The notes beneath the pieces are model-generated. The model ran no database searches. It was not told the DNA's origin and saw only the letters and a program-made list of their open reading frames with translations. A program made the position numbers and the translations under genes. Shown here piece by piece: positions 18,169 to 26,950 of a stretch of 64,000 nucleotides of DNA; position 1 is the stretch's first letter, and each line of letters begins with the position of its first letter. This DNA is from JBBIQS01 sp037442205 (GTDB taxonomy: Bacteria > Myxococcota > Myxococcia > Myxococcales > UBA5297). Location of the stretch: positions 37,022-101,021 of the forward strand of contig JBBIQS010000017.1 in the NCBI GenBank assembly GCA_037442205.1, written 5' to 3'.

Positions 18169-18894
18169 TCAGCCCTTCCTGTCCATCTGCCGCTGCAGGT
18201 GCTTGAAGGCGTTGAGCAGCAGCTCCGCCTCGCGCTGGGTGGGGTTGGCCCGCTCCAGGAGCCGCTTGAGCTCGGAGAGGATCTCGTCCGGGTTCTGCAG
18301 GTTGAGGAAGTCGGCGGTCAGCAGCGCCTCGCGCATGCGGGTCCACAGCGCCTGCAGCGTGGCCACCTGGGCCGGCGGCGGGGCGTCCTCGGGCGGCAGC
18401 TTGGGCGCCAGCGAGGCCTCGTAGAGGGCGTGGCCGACCAGCATCACCGACTGGGCCAGGTTGATCGACGACTTCTCCGGCGCGGTGGGGATGTTGACCA
18501 CCAACTGGCAGTGGTCGAGCTCCTTGTCGGAGAGCCCGCGCTGCTCGTTGCCGAAGACCAGCACCACCTCGCCGCCCTGGTCGGTCTCGCGGCTGGCGCG
18601 CTGGACGAACTCGCGCAGCCACATCGACGGGCGCTTGGCGGGGATGCGCGAGGTGGTGCCGGCGACCAGCGTGCCGTGGGAGACGGCGCTGGCCAGGTCG
18701 GGGACGAGCTGGACTTTCTCCAGCAGGTCGTCGGCGTCGGTGGCCATGACCCGGGCGCGCTCGAAGTCGCGGGTGACCGGGTCGGAGAGGATCAGCCGGG
18801 CCAGCCCGCTGTTCTTCATCGCCCGCAGCGCCGACCCCAGGTTGTCGGGGTGGCGCACCTTGTCCAGCACCAGGGTGACGCGGCTCAGGTCCAT
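18169..18894 (-). CDS. TrmH/TrmJ-family (SPOUT) RNA 2'-O-methyltransferase
   Basis: 241 residues. The three SPOUT motifs are present: motif 1 with the catalytic Arg (HPDNLGSALRAMKNSG), motif 2 (LVFGNEQRGLS) and motif 3 (SSINLAQSVMLVGHALYEA), which form the trefoil knot that binds AdoMet. The C-terminal ~70 residues are a helical extension of the TrmJ sort. It probably methylates a ribose 2'-OH in tRNA or rRNA; the exact nucleotide cannot be read from sequence. It is transcribed convergently with the zinc-knuckle gene. Confidence 0.85.
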   Translation of the reverse strand: MDLSRVTLVLDKVRHPDNLGSALRAMKNSGLARLILSDPVTRDFERARVMATDADDLLEKVQLVPDLASAVSHGTLVAGTTSRIPAKRPSMWLREFVQRASRETDQGGEVVLVFGNEQRGLSDKELDHCQLVVNIPTAPEKSSINLAQSVMLVGHALYEASLAPKLPPEDAPPPAQVATLQALWTRMREALLTADFLNLQNPDEILSELKRLLERANPTQREAELLLNAFKHLQRQMDRKG

Positions 18895-19060
18895 GCGCTC
18901 GAGGGCCCCACAGCTTTTGAGGGGGCGCGGAGTCTACACCGCCAACCCCCTGAATCGACCGGCGAATTGTCGGGAGGCGGAACCGGCGGGCGAGGGAGCG
19001 GTCTAACGACCCGGATCGGATGTGGATGGGGCCGCCGGCCCCGCGTATCATGGAGGGGTC

Positions 19061-19744
19061 ATGGCGCACCGCTCATGGACTTGGCGAGGGGGCAGCGGGC
19101 TGGTCGCCGCGCTGCTGTTGCTCTCGTGCGGGCCGGGGGCGCTCTCGCCGGCGGACGCGGCCATCCAGGACGTGCTGGTCTCCTCCTCCGATTACCTTGA
19201 GCTGACGCCGCCTGCGCGCCGGGCCCAGCTCTTCGCCGAGCTGGGAGCGCAGGCCGACTCCCAGGCGCGTGAGCAGGCGATCGACAGCCCGGCTCTCGTG
19301 GCGCTGGAGCGCCAGGGAAACCTCATCGCGGTGCCGCTGCCGGCGGCAGGGCAGCTGCTCGACGGCGGTCAGGCGAGCGTCGACGTCGAGACTTCATCCG
19401 ACCCCTGGCCGATCGATCCCCGCGAGAGCCTGGGCGGCCAGAGCGAGCGCGAGCGCGCGCTGGCGGTCGGCTCGGCGCTGGCGGCCCTCCTCGGCGCCGA
19501 TGGGCAGGTGGTCATCCAGCGCGCCGCCGGCGCTCCCTACGCCGCCGCGCTGCTTCTCGGAGAGCTTCGGCTCAATCCGGCGCTGCTCTACCTGGCCTCG
19601 GCCGCCGCCCCGGAGCCGAAGCCACGGCCGCTGGCCTCGCCCTCCGACGCCGGCGTCTCTTGCGCCAGCGCCTCTGGAGCTGCTTTCGCCTGGCTGATCC
19701 CGCTGCTCGCATGGCCGCTCCGCAGGCGAGCGATCGGGGCTTAG
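19061..19744 (+). CDS. Lipoprotein with a MYXO-CTERM-like C-terminal tail
   Basis: 227 residues from the ATG at 19061, with GGAGGGG upstream; an in-frame ATG at 19022 is less likely. The N-terminus is a lipoprotein signal (lipobox LLSC). The C-terminus has Cys, a short Ala/Ser spacer, a hydrophobic helix (AFAWLIPLLAWP) and an Arg cluster (LRRR), the layout of the MYXO-CTERM sorting signal. The middle (residues 30-180) is acidic and helical with no recognised domain. Having both an acylation signal and a sorting tail is odd. The purC gene follows after 61 bases. Function unknown. Confidence 0.7.
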   Translation: MAHRSWTWRGGSGLVAALLLLSCGPGALSPADAAIQDVLVSSSDYLELTPPARRAQLFAELGAQADSQAREQAIDSPALVALERQGNLIAVPLPAAGQLLDGGQASVDVETSSDPWPIDPRESLGGQSERERALAVGSALAALLGADGQVVIQRAAGAPYAAALLLGELRLNPALLYLASAAAPEPKPRPLASPSDAGVSCASASGAAFAWLIPLLAWPLRRRAIGA

Positions 19745-19805
19745 TCTCTCCCGGCCTCTGAGCAGGTTCGAGCCGTCCCTCGCTGCTCCCCAAGGCGGTG
19801 GCGCA

Positions 19806-20765
19806 ATGGATTCCTCCCTCTTCCGCAGCCAGCTCCTCTTCGCGCTGGGCGATTTCGACCTGCCGGCCCTGGGCGAACTGCACCGGGGCAAGGTGCGCGA
19901 CAGCTTTCGCAAGGGCGATCGGCTGACCATCGTCACCACCGACCGGATCAGCGCCTTCGATCGGGTGCTGGGGACGGTCCCGTTCAAGGGCGAGATCCTC
20001 AATCGCACCGCCGCCTTCTGGTTCGAGAAGACGCGCTCGGTGGCCCCCAACCACCTGCTCGACGTCCCCGACCCCAACGCGATGGTGGTCCGGGCCTGCC
20101 GGCCGCTGCCGATGGAGTTGGTGGTCCGCGACTATCTGACCGGCAGCCTGTGGCGCGACTACCAGTCCGGCGCCGGGGCCAAGGCCTACGGGCTCGAGCT
20201 GCCCCAGGGGTTGGCCAAGGACCAGCGCTTCGAGACCCCGCTGATCACTCCGACCACCAAGGCCGAGCTGGGGGCCCACGACGAGCCGATCAGCCTGGCG
20301 CGGCTGGTCTCAGAAGGGCTGGTGGAGAAGCGGCACCTGGAGCGGGCCTGCGAGATGGCGCTGGGGCTCTTCGCCGCCGGCCAGCAGTGGGCCCAGACCC
20401 GCGGGCTGATCCTGGTGGACACCAAGTACGAGTTCGGCCTCGCCGGCAACGAACTGCTGGTGATCGACGAGATCCACACCATGGATTCGTCGCGCTATTG
20501 GGAGGCGGCCGAGTACCAGGCGCGCCTCGCCCGCGGCGCCGACCAGAGGATGCTCGACAAGGAGAACGTGCGGCAGTGGTTGATCCGCGAGCGCAACTTC
20601 TCCGGCCAGGGGCCGACGCCCTCGCTCCCCGACGAAGTTCGCGCCGACGTCGGCCGCATCTACGCCCAGGCTTTCGAGCGGATCACCGGCCAGAGGCTGC
20701 CGCTCCAGGTCGGCGACACCCGGGGGCGCATCGAGAAGAACCTGCGCGCCAAGGGCTACCTGTAG
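19806..20765 (+). CDS. purC: Phosphoribosylaminoimidazole-succinocarboxamide synthase (SAICAR synthetase)
   Basis: 319 residues. Catalyses the ATP-dependent joining of aspartate to CAIR in de novo purine synthesis. Family motifs run through the protein: GKVRDSF, TTDRISAFDRVLG, RDYLTGSLWRDY, LVDTKYEFG and the second signature LVIDEIHTMDSSRYW. The length fits the longer bacterial/yeast type (about 300 residues) rather than the ~240-residue short type. It meets purB tail to tail with 7 bases between stops, so two consecutive users of the pathway intermediate sit side by side on opposite strands. Confidence 0.95.
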   Translation: MDSSLFRSQLLFALGDFDLPALGELHRGKVRDSFRKGDRLTIVTTDRISAFDRVLGTVPFKGEILNRTAAFWFEKTRSVAPNHLLDVPDPNAMVVRACRPLPMELVVRDYLTGSLWRDYQSGAGAKAYGLELPQGLAKDQRFETPLITPTTKAELGAHDEPISLARLVSEGLVEKRHLERACEMALGLFAAGQQWAQTRGLILVDTKYEFGLAGNELLVIDEIHTMDSSRYWEAAEYQARLARGADQRMLDKENVRQWLIRERNFSGQGPTPSLPDEVRADVGRIYAQAFERITGQRLPLQVGDTRGRIEKNLRAKGYL

Positions 20766-20772
20766 CCGCCAC

Positions 20773-22092
20773 TCAGCCCTCCGCCGAGTGGGCGAAGACC
20801 CGGGCGAAGACCTCGTCCACGTGGGCCAGGTGCTTCTCGAGGTCGAAGCAGGCGCGGATCTCGTCGACGCTCATCGCCTTCAACAGCTCCTGGTCGGCGA
20901 GCAGCGCCTCGAGGAACGGCGTGCCTTCCTCATAGAAGCGCATCGCGTTGCGCTGGACGACGAGGTAGGCCTGCTGCCGGTCGAATCCCTTGCGCGTCAG
21001 GGCCAGCAGCACCGACTGCGAGTGCACCAGGCCGCCCAGGGACTCCAGGTTCTGCTTCATCCGCTCCGGGTAGACCCGAAGCTCGCCGACCAGGCGAGTG
21101 AAGCGGTCGAGCATGAAGTCCAGGGCGACGGTGGCGTCGGGGGCGATGATCCGCTCCACCGAGGAGTGGCTGATGTCGCGCTCGTGCCAGAGGGCGACGT
21201 TCTCCATCGCCGAGAGCGCGTGACCGCGCAGCAGCCGCGCCAGGCCAGTCAGGTTCTCGGAGAGCACCGGGTTGCGCTTGTGGGGCATCGCCGAGGAGCC
21301 TTTCTGGCCCTGGCCGAACGGCTCCTCGGCCTCGCGCACCTCAGTGCGCTGCAGGTGGCGGATCTCGGTGGCGAACTTCTCCAGGCTGCTGCCGATCAGG
21401 GCCAGCACCGTAAAGAATTCGGCGTGCCGATCGCGTTGGACGATCTGCGTCGAGGCCGGGGCCGGCTTGAGCCCGGCGCGCCGGCAGACGTGAGCCTCCA
21501 CCGCCGGAGGGAGGTGGGCGAAGGTCCCCACTGCGCCGCTGATCTTCCCCACCGCGATCCGCTCGCGGGCCCGGGCCAGCCGGTCCACGTGCCGGCGCAG
21601 CTCGTCGTGCCAGACCGCCAGCTTCAGCCCGAAGGTGATCGGCTCGGCGTGGATGCCGTGCGAGCGGCCGATCATCGGAGTGCGCTTGTGCTCGAAGGCC
21701 CGGCGCTCGACCGCCTCCATGGCCAGCGCTAGATCCTTCAGGAGCAGGTCGCAGGCGGCGGTCAGCTGCATCGCCAGCGCGGTGTCGAGGACGTCCGAGC
21801 TGGTCATCCCCAGGTGCAGATGGCGGGCCGCGGGCCCGATTCGCTCCTCGAGGAAGGTGAGGAAGGCGATGACGTCGTGGCGGGTGGTCTGCTCGATCTC
21901 TTCGATGCGCGCGCAGTCGGCAGCGGAGAAGGAGGTGACCTTGGCGCCGCAGTCGGCCAGCGCCTCGGCGGGGGCCAGCCCCAGCTCGACCATCGCCTCC
22001 AACGCGTACAGCTCGACCTCCAGCCACCTCCGGTAGCGGGCCTCCGGCGACCAGAGGGCGCTCATCTCGGGCCGGCTGTAGCGCGCGATCAT
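20773..22092 (-). CDS. purB: Adenylosuccinate lyase
   Basis: 439 residues, the usual bacterial length. Cleaves SAICAR to AICAR and adenylosuccinate to AMP, releasing fumarate each time. The fumarase/aspartase signature GSSAMPHKRNP is at 265-275 and carries the mobile catalytic serine. Upstream are TTRHDV and HLGMTSSDVLDT, which bind the phosphate and fumarate parts, and GRSHGIHAEP with the conserved catalytic His. It is the last of a run of minus-strand genes; the glycosyltransferase fusion ends only 31 bases upstream, so they are probably co-transcribed. Confidence 0.95.
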   Translation of the reverse strand: MIARYSRPEMSALWSPEARYRRWLEVELYALEAMVELGLAPAEALADCGAKVTSFSAADCARIEEIEQTTRHDVIAFLTFLEERIGPAARHLHLGMTSSDVLDTALAMQLTAACDLLLKDLALAMEAVERRAFEHKRTPMIGRSHGIHAEPITFGLKLAVWHDELRRHVDRLARARERIAVGKISGAVGTFAHLPPAVEAHVCRRAGLKPAPASTQIVQRDRHAEFFTVLALIGSSLEKFATEIRHLQRTEVREAEEPFGQGQKGSSAMPHKRNPVLSENLTGLARLLRGHALSAMENVALWHERDISHSSVERIIAPDATVALDFMLDRFTRLVGELRVYPERMKQNLESLGGLVHSQSVLLALTRKGFDRQQAYLVVQRNAMRFYEEGTPFLEALLADQELLKAMSVDEIRACFDLEKHLAHVDEVFARVFAHSAEG

Positions 22093-22123
22093 CGGAAAGC
22101 TCCTTGGCGAGGAGGGATGTCGG

Positions 22124-23506
22124 TCAGGCCCGCGCCACCGCCAGCAGGCTCATCCCGACCGACGGCCGGGCCCGATCTTCGACCGCGGCGATCAGCGGCG
22201 CCACCAGATCGTAGGCCCGCAGCTGCAGCGGGGGCATCGCCCGCCGGCGCAGCAGCCGGCCGTTGACGAACCAGCCGGGAATCCCCAGCACGTTCATCGA
22301 CTCCAGCCGCTCGACGGTGAAGCCGCACCCCTCGAGCAGCTCGCGCAGCCCCTGGCGCGAATAGCGGCGGAAGTGGCCCACCGCCTCGTCCAGCGAGCCG
22401 AAGAGCATCTGGTTGGCGGGGACCAGCACCACCAGCCGACCGCCGGGGGGAAGCACCGACTTGAAGCGCTGCACCGCCTCGCGGTCGTCGGCGATGTGTT
22501 CCAGCACGTTGGAGAGCAGCACCGAGTCGAACTTGTGATCCAGCAGGCCGCGCCAGTCGGCGTCCTCGATGCCGGCCAGGTGCGGGACCACCTGGGGCAT
22601 GTGGGCGAACAAGTTCTTGAGGCGGTCGTAGTAGAAGCGGTCCATCTCCAGCGCCACCACCAGCTGCCGTCCCGAGGCGATCTGCTTGGTGATGGTGCCG
22701 ATGCCCGCCCCGACCTCGAGCACCCGCTGTCCCAGGTGTGCCGACAGCTTGCGCCCGAGCCAGGCGTTGTAGCGCGGCGCCCCCTCCTCCATGCGCAGCA
22801 GGGTGTTGTAGCCCTCGTGCGTGTTGTCGGCGTCGTTGAGGGCGATGGCGTAGCGCATCAGGGTAATCGTCCGCTGCACGCGCCGGCGCATCGGCTCCGA
22901 GGCCTGGCGGCTGTCGTAGCTGATCGGCTCCTGGTGGATGCGGAAGAGCTGCGCCGCCAGCTTGACCGCGATCTCGGCGTCGATGCCGCCGCCGGGGCTG
23001 GAGAGCGGCATGCCCTTGAGGATCTCCGCGCGGAAGGCCTTGAGGCCCGTCTCGGCATCGGCCAGCGACAGGTCGGTGACGACTCCGGTGAGCAGGGAGA
23101 GGAAGTTGTCGGCCAGGTTGCCGTAGAAGGCGCCCACTGGCCGCGGCGCGTTGCCGCCCAGCTGGCCGTGGCGCACCCCGTAGACGGCATCGGCGCGCCG
23201 GGAAAGCAGCGGCTCCAGCAGCCGGGGGTAGTCGGCTGCCCGGTACGCCGGGTCGGGATCCTGGAAGATCACGTGCTCGCCGCGGGACTCGCGGAGCGCG
23301 GCCTTGATCGCGGTGCCACGGCCGCCGAACACCGCCAGGCTTCGGGCGCCGAGCGAGGCCAGCCCTGCCCGGTCGGATTCCGAGAGCCGCCCAGCGACCA
23401 CCACCTCGCCCACCTGCTCGAGGGCCAGCGCGTCGCGCAACAGCTTGTGCACCCCGGCGGCGGTGCCCCGGTCTTCCACCGGGATCAGAATGGTCGCCTT
23501 CGACAT
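22124..23506 (-). CDS. GT2-like glycosyltransferase fused to a class I methyltransferase
   Basis: 460 residues in two halves. The first ~230 look like a GT-A (GT2) nucleotide-sugar transferase: start ILIPVEDRG, a DPD metal motif in QDPDPAYRAADYPRLL, and the FRAEILKGMP region seen in dolichol-phosphate-mannose-synthase relatives. From about 255 a Rossmann methyltransferase follows, with AdoMet motif I VLEVGAGIG at 262-270, motif LLSNVLEHI and the post-motif block LPPGGRLVVLVPA. Both active centres look intact. The fusion suggests successive transfer and methylation of one glycan or lipid carrier, but that is inference. There is no signal peptide. Confidence 0.8.
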   Translation of the reverse strand: MSKATILIPVEDRGTAAGVHKLLRDALALEQVGEVVVAGRLSESDRAGLASLGARSLAVFGGRGTAIKAALRESRGEHVIFQDPDPAYRAADYPRLLEPLLSRRADAVYGVRHGQLGGNAPRPVGAFYGNLADNFLSLLTGVVTDLSLADAETGLKAFRAEILKGMPLSSPGGGIDAEIAVKLAAQLFRIHQEPISYDSRQASEPMRRRVQRTITLMRYAIALNDADNTHEGYNTLLRMEEGAPRYNAWLGRKLSAHLGQRVLEVGAGIGTITKQIASGRQLVVALEMDRFYYDRLKNLFAHMPQVVPHLAGIEDADWRGLLDHKFDSVLLSNVLEHIADDREAVQRFKSVLPPGGRLVVLVPANQMLFGSLDEAVGHFRRYSRQGLRELLEGCGFTVERLESMNVLGIPGWFVNGRLLRRRAMPPLQLRAYDLVAPLIAAVEDRARPSVGMSLLAVARA

Positions 23507-23563
23507 GGGTCCGGGGTTCTACCACGGCCGGAGTGTCGGCCGGGATAGCTGCGCGCGCGATTC

Positions 23564-25579
23564 TCAGGAGGTCGCCGGCTCGCCCGGCCGCTCCTCCCCG
23601 CGCTCCAGCAGGTCCAGCCCGGCGCGGAGCGACTCTCCGGAGCCGACCAGGAACAGGGTGTCGCCGGCCTCGAACGCCATCGTCGGAGCCAGCTCGTTGA
23701 GCAGGGCGCCCTTGCGGCGCAGCGCCACCAGCAGCGCCCCGGTGCGGCTGCGCAGCCGCAGCTCGACGGCGTTGCGCCCGTTGGCGTGCGACTTCTCCTC
23801 CACCAGGAAGCTCTCGATCTTCAGGTCGGTCAGCTCCGCCAGCTCGCCCAGCCGCGGGCGGGGCAGGGTGAGGCGGCGCTCGGTTTCCTGGGTGTTCTCG
23901 CGGGCCTGCCGGAGCTGGGCGACGATCAGGTTGCGGGGCACGCCCGCCCGGCGCAGCACCCTGGCCATCATCTCCAGGCCGGCCTCCAGCTCCTCGAACA
24001 CCGCCACGTCGGCGCCGGCCTTGATCAGCGCGGCCTGCTCGTTCAGGTAGCGGGTGCGCACGAAGATCGGCACCGAGGGCGCGCTGCTGCGGGCCGCGGC
24101 CACCGTGCGGCGCGCGGCCTCGGCGTCGTTGATCATCAGCACCAGCGCCTGGGCGTGCTCGAGGCGCACGTGCGCCAGCACCTCGGGGCTGGTGGCGTCG
24201 CCGTAGTAGACCGGCTCTCCGCCGGCGTGTGCCCGGCGCACCGACTCGGCGTTGAGCTCCAGCACCAGGTAGCGCACCCCGCAGGCGGCCAGCGCCCGGG
24301 CCAGCAGCTTCCCCGACAGCCCGTAGCCGACGATCACCACGTGGCCCTGGGCCAGCGACTGCTCCTTGACCGCGTCCTCCACGCCGCTGACCCGCAGCAG
24401 CCGCTCCAGCGGGCGCAGCAGCCGCTCGCCGGCGGTGAAGCGCGGCGCCAGCCGCATCGCCATCGGGGTCAGGAACATGCTCAGCACCCCGGCGCTGAGC
24501 AGCGCCGCGGAGTCCGAATCCTTGAGCAGCCCGACCCCCTCGCCCAGCTTGGCCAACACGAAGCCGAACTCGGAGAACTGCGCCAGGCTGACCCCGGCCA
24601 GCCAGGCCACCCGCGACGGGAAGCGCATCGCCAGCGCCGAGAGGGTGGCCACGAACCCCTTGCCGACCAGCAGCCCGAGCAGCAGCGAGAAGACCAGCTG
24701 CGGCCGGCTGGCGATGACCTGCACGTCGAACAGCATCCCCAGCGACATGAAGAACAGGCTGGTGAGTGCGTCGCGCAGCGGCAGCACGTCGGTGAGGGCG
24801 CGGTGAGCGTAGTCGCTGTCGGCCAGCACCATCCCGGCGAGGAAAGCGCCCAGCGCCAGCGACAGCCCCATCAGCGAGGTCAGCCAGGCGGTGCCGATGC
24901 ACACCCCGACCACCGCCAGCAGGAAGATCTCGCGGCTGCGGGTGGCGTCGACCCAGGAGAAGAGCCGGCGGGCCAGGGCGCGGCCGAAGCCGACGGTGAC
25001 CGCCACCAGCAGCGTCGCCTTGCCCAGCGCCAGCAGGATGCCCTGGGCCGCCCCCTCGCCGCTGCCGGCCAGGACCGGGACCAGCAGCACCATCGGGACC
25101 ACGCACAGATCCTGGAAGATCAGGGCGCCGACGGTGATGCGACCGTGGGGCGCGTCGACCTCGCCGCGCTCGGCGAGGCCGCGCAGGACGATGGCGGTGC
25201 TCGACTGGGCAAAGATGAACCCGTAGAGGATCGCCCGCTGCATCGGCTCGCCCAGGGCGCGCGCGGTGAGCACCACCCCGGCGATGGTAAGCCCCACCTG
25301 CAGCGAGCCGCCGAGGATCACCTGGCGGGCGATGACCTTGAGGCGCTCGATCGAGAACTCGAGCCCGATTGTGAAGAGCAGCAGGACGACCCCGACCTCG
25401 GCCAGGGCGTCGATGGTCTCGGGGCGAGTGACCAGCCCGAGGCCGTGCGGGCCGACCAGGGCGCCGGCGGCCAACAGCCCGGCGGCGGCGGGGATGCGCA
25501 GACGGCCGAGCAGGGCCGCGACGGCGACGCCGACCAACAGGATGAGGGCCAGGGGGCCCAGGCTCGGGATCGTGGACAC
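23564..25579 (-). CDS. Kef-type monovalent cation:proton antiporter with TrkA-N and TrkA-C domains
   Basis: About 670 residues. The N-terminal ~380 hold some 12 membrane helices of the CPA2 family, with hallmark segments LLLFTIGLEFS, FAQSSTAIVLRGLAERGE and GAFLAGMVLADSDY. A cytoplasmic TrkA-N (RCK) domain follows with the nucleotide fold VIVGYGLSGKLLARAL (near 415-430), then a TrkA-C domain (about 580-660). This is the KefB/KefC-like layout: K+ efflux or exchange gated by nucleotide. I prefer the GTG at 25577-25579; a TTG 18 bases further up is possible but lies inside the putative leader and has no Shine-Dalgarno. It is part of a minus-strand run ending in purB. Confidence 0.9.
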   Translation of the reverse strand: MSTIPSLGPLALILLVGVAVAALLGRLRIPAAAGLLAAGALVGPHGLGLVTRPETIDALAEVGVVLLLFTIGLEFSIERLKVIARQVILGGSLQVGLTIAGVVLTARALGEPMQRAILYGFIFAQSSTAIVLRGLAERGEVDAPHGRITVGALIFQDLCVVPMVLLVPVLAGSGEGAAQGILLALGKATLLVAVTVGFGRALARRLFSWVDATRSREIFLLAVVGVCIGTAWLTSLMGLSLALGAFLAGMVLADSDYAHRALTDVLPLRDALTSLFFMSLGMLFDVQVIASRPQLVFSLLLGLLVGKGFVATLSALAMRFPSRVAWLAGVSLAQFSEFGFVLAKLGEGVGLLKDSDSAALLSAGVLSMFLTPMAMRLAPRFTAGERLLRPLERLLRVSGVEDAVKEQSLAQGHVVIVGYGLSGKLLARALAACGVRYLVLELNAESVRRAHAGGEPVYYGDATSPEVLAHVRLEHAQALVLMINDAEAARRTVAAARSSAPSVPIFVRTRYLNEQAALIKAGADVAVFEELEAGLEMMARVLRRAGVPRNLIVAQLRQARENTQETERRLTLPRPRLGELAELTDLKIESFLVEEKSHANGRNAVELRLRSRTGALLVALRRKGALLNELAPTMAFEAGDTLFLVGSGESLRAGLDLLERGEERPGEPATS

Positions 25580-25643
25580 GGGAGGTGCTGGCTCCAAGTA
25601 TTACCCAGCCGCGGGGCGCCCGGCCACCACACGGCCGAATCTT

Positions 25644-26411
25644 TCAGGAGCGCAGGTCGAAGGCGAGCTTGGCCGCCAGCGCCAGGGCCACCGCCACCAC
25701 CACGCGGCGCACCAGCCGATCGCCATTGCGAATGGCCAGGTGTGCTCCCAGCCAACCGCCGGCGAACTGCGCCGCGGCCATCGGCAGAGCCACCTTCCAG
25801 ATCACCGTCCCGCGCCAGGCGAAGAGCGAGACCGCGGCGAGGTTGGAGGCGAAGTTGACCACCTTGGCGTCGGCGGTGGCCCGGGAGAGCGAGTCGCCCA
25901 GCAGCGCGACGAAGGCCACGATGAGGAAAGTGCCGGTCCCCGGCCCGAAGAAGCCATCGTAGGTGCCGATGGTCAGCGCGACCGCACCCGCGACAAACCG
26001 GGCCGCCCTCGGGCCGACCAACAGCCGCGGCTGCGCCAAGCCTGGGCGGCGCAATCCCACGAACAGCGCCGCCCCGGCCAAAAGGATCGGGATCAGCGGC
26101 TTGAGTGCCTGGGGGGAGAACTCCAGGACCAGGGCTGCACCGGCGAAGGCACCGGCCAGTCCGAGGGGAAAGGTGATCCGCGCCCGCCGGCGGTCGACCA
26201 GCCCGCCGCGGCCGAATCGCACCAGGGCGGCGAACGAGCCGAAGACCGACTGGCCCTTGTTGGTCCCCAGCGCCAGGTGCGGCGGCAGGCCGGCGAAGAG
26301 CAGCGCGGGGAGGGTGAGCAGCCCGCCGCCGCCGGCGATGGCGTCGATGGTTCCGGCCACCAGCGCCACCAGCGCCAGCAGGCCGATGCGCTCGGGCGAC
26401 AGATCGGTCAT
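25644..26411 (-). CDS. TSUP (TauE/SafE) family sulfite/organosulfonate exporter
   Basis: 255 residues, about eight membrane helices in two inverted halves. The family marks are present: DAIAGGGGLLTLPALL with the Gly-rich bend in the first half, the LGTNKGQSVFG motif, and the mirror segment GTYDGFFGPGTGTFL in the second half. TSUP proteins move small anions such as sulfite, sulfoacetate or related compounds across the inner membrane; the actual substrate cannot be told here. It is the first gene of the minus-strand run (TSUP, antiporter, GT-MT fusion, purB). Confidence 0.9.
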   Translation of the reverse strand: MTDLSPERIGLLALVALVAGTIDAIAGGGGLLTLPALLFAGLPPHLALGTNKGQSVFGSFAALVRFGRGGLVDRRRARITFPLGLAGAFAGAALVLEFSPQALKPLIPILLAGAALFVGLRRPGLAQPRLLVGPRAARFVAGAVALTIGTYDGFFGPGTGTFLIVAFVALLGDSLSRATADAKVVNFASNLAAVSLFAWRGTVIWKVALPMAAAQFAGGWLGAHLAIRNGDRLVRRVVVAVALALAAKLAFDLRS

Positions 26412-26605
26412 GGGGGCGGTCTCTTAGCACACGGCCATGCTCGTCCAGCAAACGAGCGAGAACGCGGGGGGCGAGCGGCTCCCTGGGTGACCTGCAAGTG
26501 GATGGAATTGCTCGCGTTTTTGCCGGCGCTCTGCGCCCTGGCCGCCCGCCTGGGCGCGCGAGGAGTGCCCGGAGCCGGACCGGGCTCTGTTATGCTCGAA
26601 AGCGA

Positions 26606-26950
26606 ATGAAGGCCTTCGTCAAACGCTTGGTGGAGCGGCTGTCGGACCCGGACGGCCCGCTCTCGCGCAATCGGCACTTCGACGCCCTCGACAACCCCGA
26701 GGGGCGCCAGGCGCTGCGCGTGTCGCGACGGCTGCGTGCGCTGCGCCTGGAGATCGAGGAGCAGGTGCGCTCAGGTGAGCCGATCCGGGTGGAGATGGTG
26801 CGCGAGAACGGCGCGGTGGTGCGGGTGCTGCTGGAGATCGTGCGCCTCAAGGCGAGGCGCACCGCGTTGCTCTCCGCCGACGAGCTGGAGCTGCTGATGC
26901 AGAGCGAGATCGTGCGCCGGGCGCTCGAGGGGCCGCTCAAGGCGGCCTGA
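26606..26950 (+). CDS. Conserved small helical protein of unknown function
   Basis: 114 residues from the ATG at 26606. No signal peptide or membrane segment. It is highly charged (MKAFVKRLVERLSDPDGPLS start, many Arg and Glu) and predicted helical, with a short beta part (EPIRVEMVRENGAVVRVLLEI). The stop codon abuts the stop of the gene on the other strand (26950/26951). A TATGCT just upstream could be a -10 element but no -35 matches. I do not recognise the family. Confidence 0.55.
   Translation: MKAFVKRLVERLSDPDGPLSRNRHFDALDNPEGRQALRVSRRLRALRLEIEEQVRSGEPIRVEMVRENGAVVRVLLEIVRLKARRTALLSADELELLMQSEIVRRALEGPLKAA

Noticed and set aside
19763..19790. GGTTCGAGCC resembling a tRNA T-loop upstream of purC
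   Set aside because: No acceptor stem, anticodon arm or D-arm can be formed around it.
19745..19805. Purine riboswitch or PurR box upstream of purC
   Set aside because: Only 61 bases are available and no aptamer-like pairing or operator palindrome is seen.
25595..25597. TTG as start of the Kef-type antiporter
   Set aside because: No ribosome site precedes it and TAATAC (a possible -10) lies right there; the GTG 18 bases downstream is a better choice, although its Shine-Dalgarno spacing is long.
23564..26411. Possible K+/sulfur stress island (antiporter plus TSUP exporter)
   Set aside because: Two common transporters next to housekeeping purB do not by themselves define a system; no regulator or accessory subunit is present.
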